Source of the DNA: Panorpa germanica
Lineage: Eukaryota > Arthropoda > Insecta > Mecoptera > Panorpidae
Assembly: GCA_963678705.1 (NCBI GenBank)
Contig: OY783219.1
Coordinates: 11,098,001 to 11,162,000 of the forward strand
Reading direction: 5' to 3'
Length of the DNA: 64,000 bases
The notes beneath the pieces are model-generated. The model made no database searches, had not been told where the DNA came from, and saw nothing but the letters and a program-made list of their open reading frames with translations. Positions 1 to 11,770 of the stretch are shown one piece after another. Position 1 is the stretch's first letter. Each line of letters opens with the position of its first letter. Position numbers and translations under genes: made by a program.

Positions 1-650
1 TTACTACTACTTACTAATTAAATTTTATGTTTACCCATTTATTTCCATAAGCGGGACTTTTAAATAGTTACGTTTTCTGGAGATTTAATAATAATAATTA
101 AGAATGATTAGGAAAGCGATATAATATTTAAAATATGGAATTAACGGACTAAATATGTAGTAGTATGCCACAGAATATGTTTATATGGTTACATGTGTTT
201 ATCTCTTTGATGTCCGTTTTTTTGAAGTTGACTTAGTTGCAATTTGTAGCTAATTAGTTGCTGAATTCGTGGTTTTACCCTTCTAGTATTTCAGTAGTTC
301 AGTAGTTAGCAGCTGAAGTGATCCCCTTCAAATAGGTTTTTTGTCAATTAAATTGTATACAATCACAATTAAATTATAGTGGGTCAACACCATTTCAGAA
401 TCGCCCAATGTGCCCACCGTAAAATTCACCTCTGCATCTATCATGAGATGTTTGTTTTGGATTGTTCTATTATATTGCAATACATATGAGCAGTAGAATA
501 CGTTACATTGAATCATTATTTATAAAGAAATTTCATAATTAATGTCCTATCACGGTTGTCTCTCAGAATAGAGCCTTAAATAAGGAATACTGCCGTGTTT
601 ATTGGTTAAAATAGAACCGTTAATATTTTACTGTTAATTTCAATCATCGA
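1..650. other. AT-rich flank, nothing recognised
   Basis: No coding, RNA or repeat signature is visible. The 62-codon minus-strand reading frame around 328-516 resembles no family I know and has ordinary AT-rich codon content. Confidence 0.6.
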
Positions 651-664
651 TTTCAGAGTTTGAC

Positions 665-1194
665 TAGGGAAGATCATAAAATATCGATAATTTTATAAAA
701 ATCAATCGATGTTTTGAATTCCTTCTTATTTATTTTAAAATCTAACATATAAAAGGTAGCTGTAACGTAAATACTTATTTACTGCTCTACTTATTACTGC
801 TTTACTACATTCTTCCGCCTTAAATCATTAAATTACATATCATTGTGATTAATTACATTTCATTTGTGTTTCTAATTCTATCTACTCATTATCACTCTTT
901 CAAAAAAATAAAAATAATAATAATAAAAGAAAATCAATAAATTTAAACTCTACTGATTCTCTCATCCTGTTACTCTCCCTTCTGTTTCTACTCTGCCATT
1001 CTTTGCTTCTTCTCTCTATCCTCGTCATACACCTCTTCTTTTCAATGCGTCCCTTCAATAACTGTCATAGACAATTGTATCCAATCGGAAGAAACTTTGT
1101 TTTCAAATGTGTTTTTACTTCATTAGAAATCGATCTTTTTCGACATTAACAATCGATGTCAACATCGATGTTTTTGTTCAAGTGAACTTCCCTA
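665..1194. mobile_element. Candidate hAT-like non-autonomous element, host of a LINE insertion
   Basis: The left end reads TAGGGAAGATCA (665) and the right end, reverse complemented, reads TAGGGAAGTTCA, giving 11 of 12 matching terminal bases. Both ends are followed inward by ATCGAT-rich subterminal sequence (689-711 and 1129-1170). Short TAGGG-type ends with ATCGAT-rich subterminal repeats are common in insect hAT MITEs. No 8 bp target duplication is visible (AGTTTGAC left, TCTCTTGA right), so it is old, or the call is wrong. The LINE-A piece at 804-1066 lies inside and would have inserted later. Confidence 0.35.
804..1066 (-). mobile_element. LINE-A 3' end fragment
   Basis: Read on the minus strand, this has a purine-rich stretch (GGCAGAGTAGAAACAGAAGG), an AT-rich stretch, then TTAAGGCGGAAGAATGTAGT, which is the 3' terminal block shared with copies at 13.6, 38.2 and 60.6 kb. 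It is non-coding 3' UTR only. The usual final GCCGAATGGCAAAAACATT is missing, so the 3' tip has diverged or been lost. Confidence 0.6.
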
Positions 1195-1199
1195 TCTCT

Positions 1200-4100
1200 T
1201 GAATGATGTGGCATAAAATACATTATTAATGCACTTTTAAGTATATATCAACAATTAAATATATGTGCATTAAATTAAAACTTTTGTTTCAATTAAAAAT
1301 ATTGAAAAAAATTAATAATTCACAGCTTTGGTAACTAAATTTTTTTAATTATTCAAACGTAGTTCTAATTTAACACAGTTTATGCATTTACACAAACCAC
1401 TAGGTGCTTTTCATCACATTATACCCTGTTTTTTTAGAGAGGGTTGAGCGTCGTTTATAATTAATAATAATTGTATCGTTTATTTTCATAGAACAAAATT
1501 TAAATTACTCATCAACCTAAAAATGGGTCATGTGATCAATCCATTGTTTCCTAAACTATGTTTTCCAGACTTCCTAAAACTTTATTATATTACACCATGT
1601 AGAATTAATTAATTATAAATTAATTATGAATTAAAAGAAAAGAAATTCTTGAAGAAATAATTTAAAAAAATCTAATTATTATTATGACATTTTCTTTTCA
1701 TGCTTTAATTTAACACGTACATTGTTGCACTGTATTTCACAGTTTTGTAGTTTTTTTCAATTATGAATAGAACACAATAAGCACTACACTGTAATAGAAA
1801 TTGGTTGAAAAAATAGTTTAGTCTCTTTCTTAGGCTAAAAAGAATGGCGCAGAAATATTAATAATAAAAATTTAAATAATAATTTCCGCTAGATTTTTAA
1901 ATTAGCAGAGTGCATGTACATTTATATGATTCATTGTATTACAGAATTACGGATTTATTTTCACGCTAATCTTTTTCACAGTGCAGAAGAATCTTCTAAC
2001 GCATTTTTTTGACTAATTTTTTTACAGTGTATATACCAATAACCAAAAATTTGAGTTCAATATGCATTTATATGAAAAAATAATATACGCCGACGTTAAA
2101 TAAATTAAATTAAAAAAGTAATAAATGATCATTTCTATCTTGAGTTTTAAAGGTGGTATTAGAAGCTTTTTTATTCGATTCTAATCTCTCAAAAAGCACA
2201 TAAAGAAAACGTGGCATAACTTTTATTTTATTAATAAAACTTGTCTTACACTCAAAAACAAGCTGTAAAAACATTAATGTTGTTTTGTCTGGAATATAAT
2301 AATTTTAATCCGTGATTAATAACATTAACACTCCACTATTTATCATAGCCAAATCGTCTGTCTGTTTTCAACAACCTTCAAAATAAAAATGTAATCGCTA
2401 TTTCACCCATTCATTTATTCATCCGTTTATTTTTAGAATAACATTTAGTAATTAAAGTTCTAAACATCCTATAAAACTTTATTTGTTGCATTTTGTTTTG
2501 TAATACAATTTCTGAAACTCAGTACAAAATGTAAACAACAGAAAGCAGCACTATCGCGGTGAGGTTTGAATGATTGATGTTTGCGCAAATTATTCATAGT
2601 TGGAGAAGTACATTGAGTTGAAAACGTGATGCATGAAAATTATTTAATGACGTTGAATTAGTAGCAGTACGAAGCAACGAGTAAGTAACATGGTTTTTAC
2701 ATAATGGTTACTAGTAATAGTAATCATGATTAAATGGTAATGTTTTATGACCAAAGTGACTAATAATTCGTAAAGCATTAATTTTGTTGCTGATTTGAGT
2801 TAACCTCCCAGTAAACAATTTGGTGAAGTGCCCTATTTAGTGACGTTTCTATCACTATTTCACTTCAATTATAGTTCGCATCAACTTTATGTTCATTTGT
2901 ACTCCGACAGGTGGAGTAATTTCGCCATTTGTAGGCGATAAAGCAGACATTTTATATGAAAAAATGTGAGAAACTGAACTATAAATAAAGTCTCTCATGA
3001 CAAAAAAATCATGACGCATCTTCAATATGATGTCAAAGTGACTCCAAAATGTTTACTGTGCTTTATTTTTATTCTTAATAATTTTGCAACATTTACTAGT
3101 TACATTAATGAGGATTGCCCTACCATGATTATATTCTTTGGGAGCGTCTTTTTAGGACATAAGGTATACCTGAGAAGAATCTCATCAGGTCTTGCAAATG
3201 GAAGATGTATATTTGTTTATATCTTTCTTATTATAAAGTTACTACAATAAAATTTATTCAGTATTGCGTTGGTCGAAGCAAAACATGTGTTACGTATTTT
3301 ATATAGTTTTTTAATTTAAATGTTTTCATCGAAAGTGTCCGCAAATTTTATTGAATTGAACATTCTTTACATAATATTCAATTATTCAAATATTTTATTG
3401 TTATATTGAACCTTCTTCTCCGCCTAAGAGAAAAGAATTTTTATTATATTGTTATCCTCTTCAATTGTACTTGGTTTTAAAGTTAAATCATTTTGTTAGT
3501 TTTAAGTTAGTTCTAAAATAAGAGTTGTAATTATACGTTCATACGGTATAAGTTTAAAATATATTGAATTAAGCTTACATCCGTTATTTTCTTCATAAAA
3601 TAAATCCCTACCCTCAGGTTGAGATTTATAAAATAAAAAATATGTAATTAAATTAAATAAAAATTCAAGTAATAAATTCGCGCTCGATTAAGTTCTTACG
3701 CGATGTCCATTATAGAAAACCACAGGTTTTTTATAAAACTTAACAAAAATAAATGCAAATTGTAAACATTATTACTGTCCACAAAAATACTATATCTAAA
3801 CAATTTTTTGTGGAAGTTATAGTTTGCAAGACAATTAAAAAAACTGTCTACTGTCTTAATTTCAATATCGGGGCTGAATTGGTGTGCCTTCAAGTCCAAT
3901 AACTTAAATTTAATGATAAAAAAAATTACTGTCTAGCCAAAATCCATGATTCGATTTTGAAATATTAAATAAACAAGGCAAACTATTTTTACTGGTTTTT
4001 TTATAGTACACGAACGGTGAAACATTTTTTTTTTATTAAAAGAAACTATATCCATTAATTTATTAGTACAAAAACGATCAACAATTATTTCGGTTTTCAA

Positions 4101-4420
4101 ATATTTGATTTGTACACCACAAATGATTTTACATTTAATCAGTTATAGTTAGATTGACTCTACATAATAATTATATAATAATGAATTTAGAACCTTTCCA
4201 ATCCATTAGTGTAACTAATTATTATGGTAATTAAATACAAATTGAAATGACTGCGTTTGTCATTTAATGTGCTGGTGCCGTACCGGTGAAGTTAATCAGT
4301 TAAAATCATCATCAGTTATATTTTCCATCAATAATTTCATTTTGCGCGGTGATGCTACTCGGTAATTGTAATATGCTACAAACTTTATAATTACACTTTT
4401 TTTTGTTCTATAATACAGAG
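1200..4420. other. AT-rich interval with one SINE tail
   Basis: No gene is recognised. The short open frames at 3011-3250 (+) and 3696-3899 (-) show no known motif. The only identifiable piece is the SINE 3' tail at 2088-2118. Confidence 0.5.
2088..2118 (+). repeat. SINE 3' tail, heavily 5'-truncated
   Basis: The sequence GCCGACGTTAAATAAATT followed by an A-rich run matches the 3' end of the tRNA-derived SINE seen whole at 14.8 kb and 63.7 kb. Only about 30 bp remain. Confidence 0.5.
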
Positions 4421-4619
4421 TGTTTCAGAAAGACACAACCTATTTAAAATTATCATAACTACATATTCATCTTTTAATCCGTATCGATCGAATAATGTTT
4501 AGGTAGAAAGAATGAAATTACGAGTTCTTCTCAAGTATTGAACACCTCTAATAATTTTATGATTAGCCATGTAATATAAAATTAATTTTAAGTGTTTTTT
4601 ATTTTTTATTTAGTCCGAG

Positions 4620-5645
4620 ACATCAACATCTAAGATTTAGCACACACAAAAATTACACATGACTACATCCTCAAGAGAAAACGATTTTCCATTTGCGACA
4701 TTTGTCACAAAGAATTAACAATTGAACACCTACTACTACAAAGCAATAAATTTACCATATTACACAAAATACACAACAAGACGACAACATTACTGACATA
4801 CTTCATGACAATCACATTAAAGAGGTACAGGACGTATCGTCAATGCAAAAAGTTTATCTCTCGGTAATACGAAATGCAAAATACGAAGTACATGAGGGAC
4901 GAGCAAATATTGGGACTGTATCTTTGAAAATGAATTTTTCAATTCCCTATTAAACTGCTTTTTGTTTGTAAAAAGATTTTTTTATGCATATAATACTTTA
5001 ATAAATGAAAAATTACGTATAATTAATATCAAATTTATATTAATTCAATTTAAATTCAAATTAAATATTTTGAAAAAGGAATAATAAATTTGGCAACGTT
5101 GTAAATTTATGTGTGTTGACGCATGCGTGATTTGGTTCTTTGACAAATAAATTGTTATATTTTATAAAATATTTATTCCGATTTTGAATTTCTTGCTCAA
5201 ATTGAGATTTGCAACGTTGCCGGCTTATAACCTATACTTACTGTTTCTTACTGGTTTTATTTAAATATTTTTGTAGGTATCCTTTTGATAATTTCTTTTT
5301 GCAATAGTTACAGAAAAGATTCTTTTATATACACCTAGTTTTTGAAAGCCGTGTCACCATTTTTTCATAGTTAAAAGTTATATTATGTGGTGAAATTGAG
5401 CTAAAAATTATGATTTGTATGGAAAATGACTATTTATCATCATGTATAAAAAGAAAACTAGGAACCCTAGATCTCTAAAATTTTGAGACAGCATGTATTT
5501 TTACTATTTGTATCGACCCTCCAAATTTCACAACGTTTTCATCATTTACGTTAACGTCCTATACCTCCTTAACATTAACAAACTACTACAATTTTTACGA
5601 GACACAAAATTAATAAATTGGTGCATTGTGAAGATGTAGTTTTAT
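4620..5645 (+). mobile_element. LINE-C C-terminal coding fragment split by a MITE
   Basis: Before the insertion the plus strand encodes DLAHTKITHDYILK, then ICDICHKELTIEHLLLQ (4640-4740). This is the C-terminal zinc-knuckle region (CxxC...H) found after the reverse transcriptase of R1/Jockey-type LINEs; the usual last Cys is Gln here. After the MITE, from 5573, the frame continues as INKLLQFLRDTKLINW and stops at about 5640, a typical LINE C-terminal end. Removing the MITE and one TTAA joins DNHI to NINKLLQ in frame. One frameshift lies upstream, near 4770. Endonuclease and most of the reverse transcriptase are absent, as in a 5'-truncated copy. Confidence 0.75.
4817..5572 (+). mobile_element. 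756 bp MITE with TTAA target duplication, copy 1
   Basis: TTAA flanks both ends (4817-4820, 5569-5572). The terminal inverted repeat is AGAGGTACAGGACGT on the left and GGAGGTATAGGACGT (reverse complement) on the right, 13 of 15 matching. It is non-coding. It interrupts the LINE-C frame, and the LINE sequence on the two sides shows that TTAA was duplicated on insertion. The TTAA target suggests mobilisation by a piggyBac-type transposase, although the TIR does not start with CCC as in classical piggyBac. The second copy is at 10019-10696, inverted. Confidence 0.9.
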
Positions 5646-6430
5646 TCATCAAATGTTGATGCGTTAAATTCATATGTCCAGTTCACAGTCTAAGAGGGCT
5701 TCTTCAAATTGTCCGTTGCTTTGATTAGAAGTTTTCCACTTTTCTGTATTTTCTTTAATTAATTTTAGTTTATTGTTATTTATTTCTATACAGCACTGGT
5801 TGAGAATTTTCTGTCTACTCTTTTAAAACACCCGGTATATTATTTTGTTTCCAATTTTTATTCATGGACGTGTAATTTTTGTATAACATATTACAATATT
5901 TATGTAAATATTGTGAGTTTGTAATTAACAAACTTTTGTAATACTTGTGCGTATTGATCGTTCTATTAATTAGTGAGACAGTTATATGTAAAATTGTATC
6001 TTCTATATCATTCTATACTTACTAGAGTTTACCCCCGTCGCCCCAGTGCCCCCAAATAAAATTTTGAATTTTTTTTATTAATTATATACTATTTATTAAT
6101 TATTCTAGAATCGAGAATATTAACTTTCTCCGAAATTGCGTACCGGGCCCCCGAATTTCTTCAACTCCCCTTTTTCAATTTTGGAATTTCTAATTTTTGA
6201 GAAATGTCAGCATTGAATACCTTAATACACATGCAAAATTTCAACTTTCTATCTTTTACGAATTAAAAGTAATACAGATTCTTGTTCTCTACAAAATAGG
6301 AAATTTTCAAAAACTTCCCTGGAGCCGTTTTCGAACTACCAAACAAAATTCAAACCAAACATTTAAACATATAAGAATATAAGACTATAAGAATATAAAT
6401 ATACACCTAGGCCATTGTAATATAGGATAT
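5646..6430. other. Unassigned interval with C-rich patch
   Basis: A patch at 6030-6170 carries runs of C (CCCCCGTCGCCCCAGTGCCC and GGGCCCCCG) that stand out from the AT background. A 61-codon frame at 6197-6382 has no recognisable motif. It may be old repeat sequence. Confidence 0.4.
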
Positions 6431-6434
6431 GCAT

Positions 6435-6545
6435 ACTGATAAAGTTAATTATCAGGATCTCAAATATGATTTTCTTTTAAATAGTCGTAACATTATTGAA
6501 GGTACAAGTGATTAAATGAGTCATTTAAGGAATTAGGATAATTAA
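6435..6545 (+). repeat. DR-1 fragment (5' part), diverged
   Basis: ACTGATAAAGTTAATTATCAGGATCTCAAATATG resembles in two blocks the start of the DR-1 copies at 16.4 and 47.1 kb (GATAAA..TTGAC, then AGGATCTCAAATAT). Similarity fades after about 60 bp. Confidence 0.4.
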
Positions 6546-6549
6546 AAGG

Positions 6550-7570
6550 ACAAAATTACACTCTACACCTTATTATTTAATTTATATTTTAGTAAGGTTA
6601 ATAGAACATTAACATGTCCACCGCACAGCTATGGTTTGCACGTGCGAATTATTCTTTTATTAGAAAAGCAACTTTGCTAACGACGCTTATACAGTAAAAA
6701 TTCGAGCAATGCAATAAATTATTTTCATCTGACGGTAAACAGGTAGTAAACAACGTATGGTCTTGAAACGTCATACTGAAGCTTATGCAGGATGTTATCA
6801 TTGAACACCATTTAAATTTTTAATATATATTCGCCTGAAAATTCTCCAGCAACCCTCGTACATTTTGTGGATTATATAGTCAATTCATCTCATTCAATCT
6901 TTTTTGATAACACATTTTCTTTTGACCTTTGTGGTTTTCAGATCCGACTAGTATATAAAAAAGAAAACTTCTTAAGGATCTTTTATTATTTGAGAGTAAA
7001 AAATAGCTAATGGAGTAAGTCCGCAAGGGTATATTATACTATATATATGGTATACTACAATTCCATATTAAAAAACACGAAAGCTCAAAGCGCACTGCGA
7101 CGGGGACGAAAACGACGAGGGTATCTCGAAATTAAAATATTACACCCTATTGTGTCCAAATATTCAAGAGATGGTTCTTTTTTGTGTTAAAAACAGTCAA
7201 ATAAGATGTAAAGAAGAATTACATACAAATACCCTCTACATACCCTTAATACGAGAAGAAGAAGAAAAAGAAAACTCCGGTGAAAATGTTTTTATTATAC
7301 ACAAGCACTAGCCGCGACCTATATCTGATAAAAATAATGGCTGAATAAAATTAGTGTTATATTAATATGTAAATTAATACAAGTTAGTACTTTCTTTACT
7401 CCTGTCAATAATAAGAAGCCTGACTTCTAGCTTGTTTTAAGGTAGCAACAAGCAGTTACATGTAAAGCAGCATCATTATTACTGCATTATACTATCTTAG
7501 TAACACAGGAACAGAAGCAAATAAACTGGCATTGCCTTATATCAAGCCCGGTTGTCTGAATTTAAATTTT
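6550..7570. other. Unassigned AT-rich interval
   Basis: No feature is supported. It includes a short A/T palindrome near 7030-7060 and an A/G-rich run at 7255-7280 (GAGAAGAAGAAGAAAAAG). Confidence 0.5.
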
Positions 7571-7571
7571 A

Positions 7572-7683
7572 AGTGTTTCCACTACTCGATGCAGATCTAC
7601 TACCACCAAGATCAGGCGGCTTCAGCGAGCAATACGACCGGACTCTTCAGCGTACTTCATCGTGATCCTCCTACTCATTGAGG
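7572..7683 (+). other. GC-richer island with a 30-codon open frame
   Basis: This ~110 bp block is about half G+C in DNA that is roughly 70% A+T. From ATG at 7590 it reads MQIYYHQDQAASASNT and on to HRDPPTH before a stop, with many G/C third positions. That could mark a small exon, a coding remnant of a transposon or chance. I do not recognise the peptide, and no clear splice sites are visible. Confidence 0.3.
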
Positions 7684-7689
7684 CTTTAT

Positions 7690-8275
7690 GATACTGAGCT
7701 TGTGTCCTATGTCTTAATTTCTATAAAGTGTACTAATTGTTTATTAGAACCTCAAATGCCCAATTATTTTTTAATTTCTCCTTATATGTTAAGAGATATT
7801 AACAATTAAAAATGTCATTTTGTCCCTTTAATTAGTAAAGGGATTCAACGTTGTAGAACATTCCAAGACCTGTTACATCATGTCCGCTATGTTGCTATTT
7901 CTTTTATACAACAGAGCGTAAAAGAGATGTATTCTTGACAGAACTCTGTCAAGTATACAGGTTAACAACCTTACAGCTCATAAATCTCTACTATATGTAT
8001 TTATATGTCAAAATATCAAATATTATTTACAGCTATTTCAAGGAACAATAAAATTTCAATATTATGTCTGCCGTAACAGGGTTAAATAAAATAAAAACTT
8101 ATTATTCTTTGACTTGACTTGATTATTTCGATTACCAACAGCTACAAAACATCACCACAGCACTAACCTAATCAACAAATAACTAATCTATCCCACTACA
8201 TGTTACGTCATAAATATGGCCGACATCTGTAGCGCTAAAACTACAATTCAAATTAATAATTGCTATATCTCCTGC
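7690..8275 (+). repeat. DR-1 dispersed repeat, copy 1 (3'-truncated)
   Basis: Shares long blocks with the copies at 27.7 and 31.8 kb: AACCTCAAATG, TTAAGAGATATTAACAATTA, GGGTTAAATAAAATAAAAAC, ACAGCTACAAAACAT and AGCGCTAAAACTA. It lacks the last ~100 bp. The left edge GAGCTTGTGTCCTATGTCTT resembles the reverse complement of the DR-1 right end (ATGAGGACACAAGCCCATT), so this copy may preserve the true left terminus and imply short inverted ends. It also carries an internal block (7890-7960) missing from the other two good copies but echoed in the old copy at 46.3 kb. Confidence 0.8.
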
Positions 8276-8329
8276 TCTTGTCATCGTCCTTAATACTTAT
8301 ACATTTCTACATTTTGTATGAGATAAACC

Positions 8330-8548
8330 AAGCTTTATATATAAAAATTCAACCTGTTTGTGCTCGCAAAACTCGATTGACTTGAAATTTTGACACAACG
8401 TAGCATTCGAATGTCTTTTTGTGTTTTGTGTTTTTGTCTTCACCCAGTTGATCATCGTCTTTATTAGTATATGTTTCTTTTATTTATTTTCCTATTCATT
8501 TCATATCAGACTGAGCCACAGCGACGCATGGCTGGGTTTAGCAAAACT
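8330..8548 (+). mobile_element. Helitron-like non-autonomous element, degraded
   Basis: It starts with CTTTATATATAAAAATTCAA, continues with GTGCTCGCAAAACTCG and ACTTGAAATTTTG, and ends with CAGCGACGCATGGCTGGG. These blocks parallel the element at 36371-36728 and the insect repeat class whose copies end in ACGCGTGGCCGGG..CAGCTAGT. Most internal sequence has diverged and the CTAG end is lost. The 86-codon frame across it (8421-8681) is fortuitous. Confidence 0.5.
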
Positions 8549-10018
8549 TTTATACTTAGTACAAAATAAATGTTTTTGCACTTACATTTATTTTTTGTTT
8601 AAAATAATTCCTTTTCTTTTAACCAATAACCGTCAACTTCATATCTTGATGTCTCTTAACTGGTTTAATTATATTTCTTAATTACTTTTTAACAAAGATT
8701 ACCATCTTCTGCGACAACATGACACGAAGATGATTTAATTAAACTACATATTAATTGTTCTGTGACAAATAACTGTATAGTAAATGGAATATGAAAACAT
8801 TTTTATTTCTATTTGAAGAATTATGTCAAAAACACATTTTACTGAAAAATAGATTTATTAATGTTGGTTGAAAACTAATAAATATTGTTATCATTGATTT
8901 TTCATATGAAAATAAACCAAATAACTAAATTCGTTTTAAAGTTACAATCCACACAAAAATTATATAAAAATACATGCTTTGAGTGATGACGTTTTGGTTA
9001 GTTTGTTTTATCACCACACGTGTCGCTGCGTTGCAAGGATTTTTTATACGCGTCGTTTATTTAATAAATGATGAATTACAATAATTGTGGATAGTTGTAC
9101 AAATGGGTTCCATAAATTCCTGGAATTCACGTACTTTAATCGCTAATTGTTTATTTGCTTAAGTTTATAAAACATAAATTTTCTAAAAAGAAAACCGTTT
9201 TTATTGAAATCATTTAAATTAACCTTTTGAACTTTTACATAATTATATTTCAATAAAATTTAAAGGAAAAACCGTTTTCACAAAAGAAGTTATTCTTTTC
9301 TTCTTTTGGTTCCCAAATCATCTGTAGAACGAATAGCTATGTTAATTTAATTTGATATTTATTTTCCAAAGAGGGCGTTCGGTCTATTTTTTCATCTTTT
9401 CTTTTATATAATTATGGATTATTATTATTCTATTCTCATTTATATGGAAATTTTAATAGAGTTCTTCATTTTCTTTCTTTTCTTTTAATATCACAGGAAT
9501 TTTTTTTATTATTATTATTTTTTAAGTTATGATGTTTTACCATGCTCTTCAATTACGTAATACATATAATAAACACAGGACATTATTGCTGAAACTTAAA
9601 CGCAGTTTATTTTCTAATATGTACTAGCGGTTCTTTATTATTAGGGTACATATATTGATATTAAACCGGGCCACTTAAATTATAAAATACAGTTATATGT
9701 AGTCTATACTTCACTTCAGTGGTGGATTGGGGTGCGTCCAACATCTCCGAGCCCATTTCATGTCTAAAACTTCATTAATTGACAATTGGACTTACACTAG
9801 AAGTAAGAAGATGTACCCCTGTCTTCCGTGTTTTTGAATTAAGTAAAATTAAACTGGAAGTCTTCTTTAAACGTCGACTGTACTTGTATGATAGATAAAT
9901 GTGTTCTTAAAACACCACTTTCTTAATAAAAGCATTTACTTTGAAAAATTACCGTTCAAGCAAATAAATGGCTTGACAAGTGACAGATGAAATTCAGATA
10001 TTTCTATTGTTTTGAAAA
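8549..10018. other. Unassigned AT-rich interval
   Basis: No gene or repeat assigned. CAGTGGTGGATTGGGG at 9718 resembles a hAT terminus but has no partner. A TTTTTTTATTATTATTATTT tract lies near 9500. Confidence 0.45.
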
Positions 10019-10696
10019 TTAAGGAGGTATAGGATGTTAACGTAAATGATGAAAACGTTGTGAAATTTAGAGGGTCAATACAAATAGTAAAAATACATGC
10101 TGTCACAAAATTTCAGAGATCTAGGGTTCCTAGTTTTCTTTTTATACATGATTAAAAATAGTCATTTAGTCAAGCTAGGTGTATATAAAATAATCTTTTC
10201 TGTAACTATTGCAAAAAGAAAATTATCAAAAGAATACCTATATACGAATATATTTAAATAAAACCAGTAAGAAACAGTAAGTGTAGGTTATAAGCCGGCA
10301 ACGTTGCAAATCCCAATTTGAGCGGGATATATATTATATATAATTGGTATAAATATTTTATAAAATATAACAATTTATTTGTTAAAGAACCAAATCACGC
10401 ATGCGTCAACACACGTAAATTTACAGCGTTGCCAAATTTATTATTCCTTTTTCAAAATATTTAATTTGAATTAATATAAATTTGATAATAATTATAGGTA
10501 ATTTTTCATTTATTAAATTATTATATGCATAAAAAAATCATTTTAACAAGCAAAAAGCATTAATAGGGAGTTGAAAAATTCATTTTTAAAGATACAGTCC
10601 CAATATTTGCTCGTCCGTCATGTACTTCGTATTTTGCATTTCGTATTACCGAGAGATAAACTTTTTGCATTGACGGTACGTCATGTACCTCATTAA
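10019..10696 (-). mobile_element. 678 bp MITE with TTAA target duplication, copy 2
   Basis: Reverse-complement homolog of the MITE at 4817-5572, with TTAA at 10019-10022 and 10693-10696. The terminal repeats are GGAGGTATAGGATGT and, from the other end, TGAGGTACATGACGT. Internal blocks shared with copy 1 include ACGCATGCGTCAACAC, GCCGGCAACGTTGCAAAT and CCGAGAGATAAACTTTTTGC. Copy 1 has about 80 bp more near its 3' side, which accounts for the length difference. Non-coding. Confidence 0.9.
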
Positions 10697-10720
10697 TAAA
10701 ACAGCATCATTAATACTACT

Positions 10721-11770
10721 GTAACTCGTAAACTAATGGTTGAAATGTCATGAAATTTTGGCACATATCTTTTAAAGGTTGATACTATCTAAAAATCAAA
10801 TGGATTTGTCAATGTGCCATGCTACGAATATATTAACTGATGTGTTATCAGTTCATATACTGTTTTTCAATAAATGCTGGTCGATTTGGTATCATGTCAT
10901 ATAAAACACTTTGATACAACTTATATGAATATACAGGGTGTTTGTTTTATATAAGAAGATACAAAGCGATCCGCTGTAATTGAAATACCCTATATTATAA
11001 CCTCCAAATGATACTTATTCTCAATTTGTCAAATGTCAAAAATAATGATGTATGAACAATTAACTTTTGAATTAACTACAATTCAAAATAGAGCTAGAAG
11101 AAATTATGAAAGAATTGTATTTTGAAAAAAAGAAGCGTAGACCTATAAGAAGATCCAATTATCCTCAAGAAATGAAATTGTATGATGAGTCATTATTTTT
11201 TAATTTTACTCGAACGAGTATTTTGCTATTTGACAATTATAAAATTCATATTATATTCCTTACCTACATCATCTCACAATTGTTCTTTCCCTTTTCTCTT
11301 TAAGTCTTCAAGGATTTTCCACATTAGTATTTTTCACAAAACTCATAAATGCATACTGGTAGAATGAATGTACCTTTTTTATAATTTGATGAAACGTGTT
11401 AAAATTGTGTAAAAACCCGCTGTCGGCAAATATTATTACGTGGGATGATGCGCTAGGAATGTTCAATCATTTGACATAAGGTTTTGTGGTGAGAAGGGAG
11501 GGAGGAGAGAGAAATGGTAGAAAGAATATAATTTCATTCTTTATTTCTTGCTACAGTTGTATTATTTTAAAATACAACATTGTACTACACACAATAAAAC
11601 ATAACTGAATAAATTCGAAATATGACATATAGTGATATGTATGACGCTATGATATGAGTGACGTATATGACGCTAGTGATAAATTCATATGAATTTCAGA
11701 TAGTACCAACCTTCAAACGATATGAGTCTAAATTTTATGACATTCTGATCATTAGTTTATCAGTTAAAAT
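10721..11770. mobile_element. Element with ~85 bp imperfect inverted arms
   Basis: The left arm (10721-10805, from GTAACTCGTAAACTAATGGT) matches the reverse complement of the right arm (11683-11770). Shared blocks are TAAACTAATG, AATGTCAT.AAATTT, CATATC.TTT.AAGGTTG and TACTATCTRAAA; identity is about 70% by eye. The ~880 bp between the arms holds no recognised coding region, although TATACAGGGTGTTTG at 10930 looks like the end of a mariner-type element and may be a nested fragment. The arms suggest a foldback-type or long-TIR MITE of considerable age. The left arm begins 25 bp after the TTAA MITE. Confidence 0.6.
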
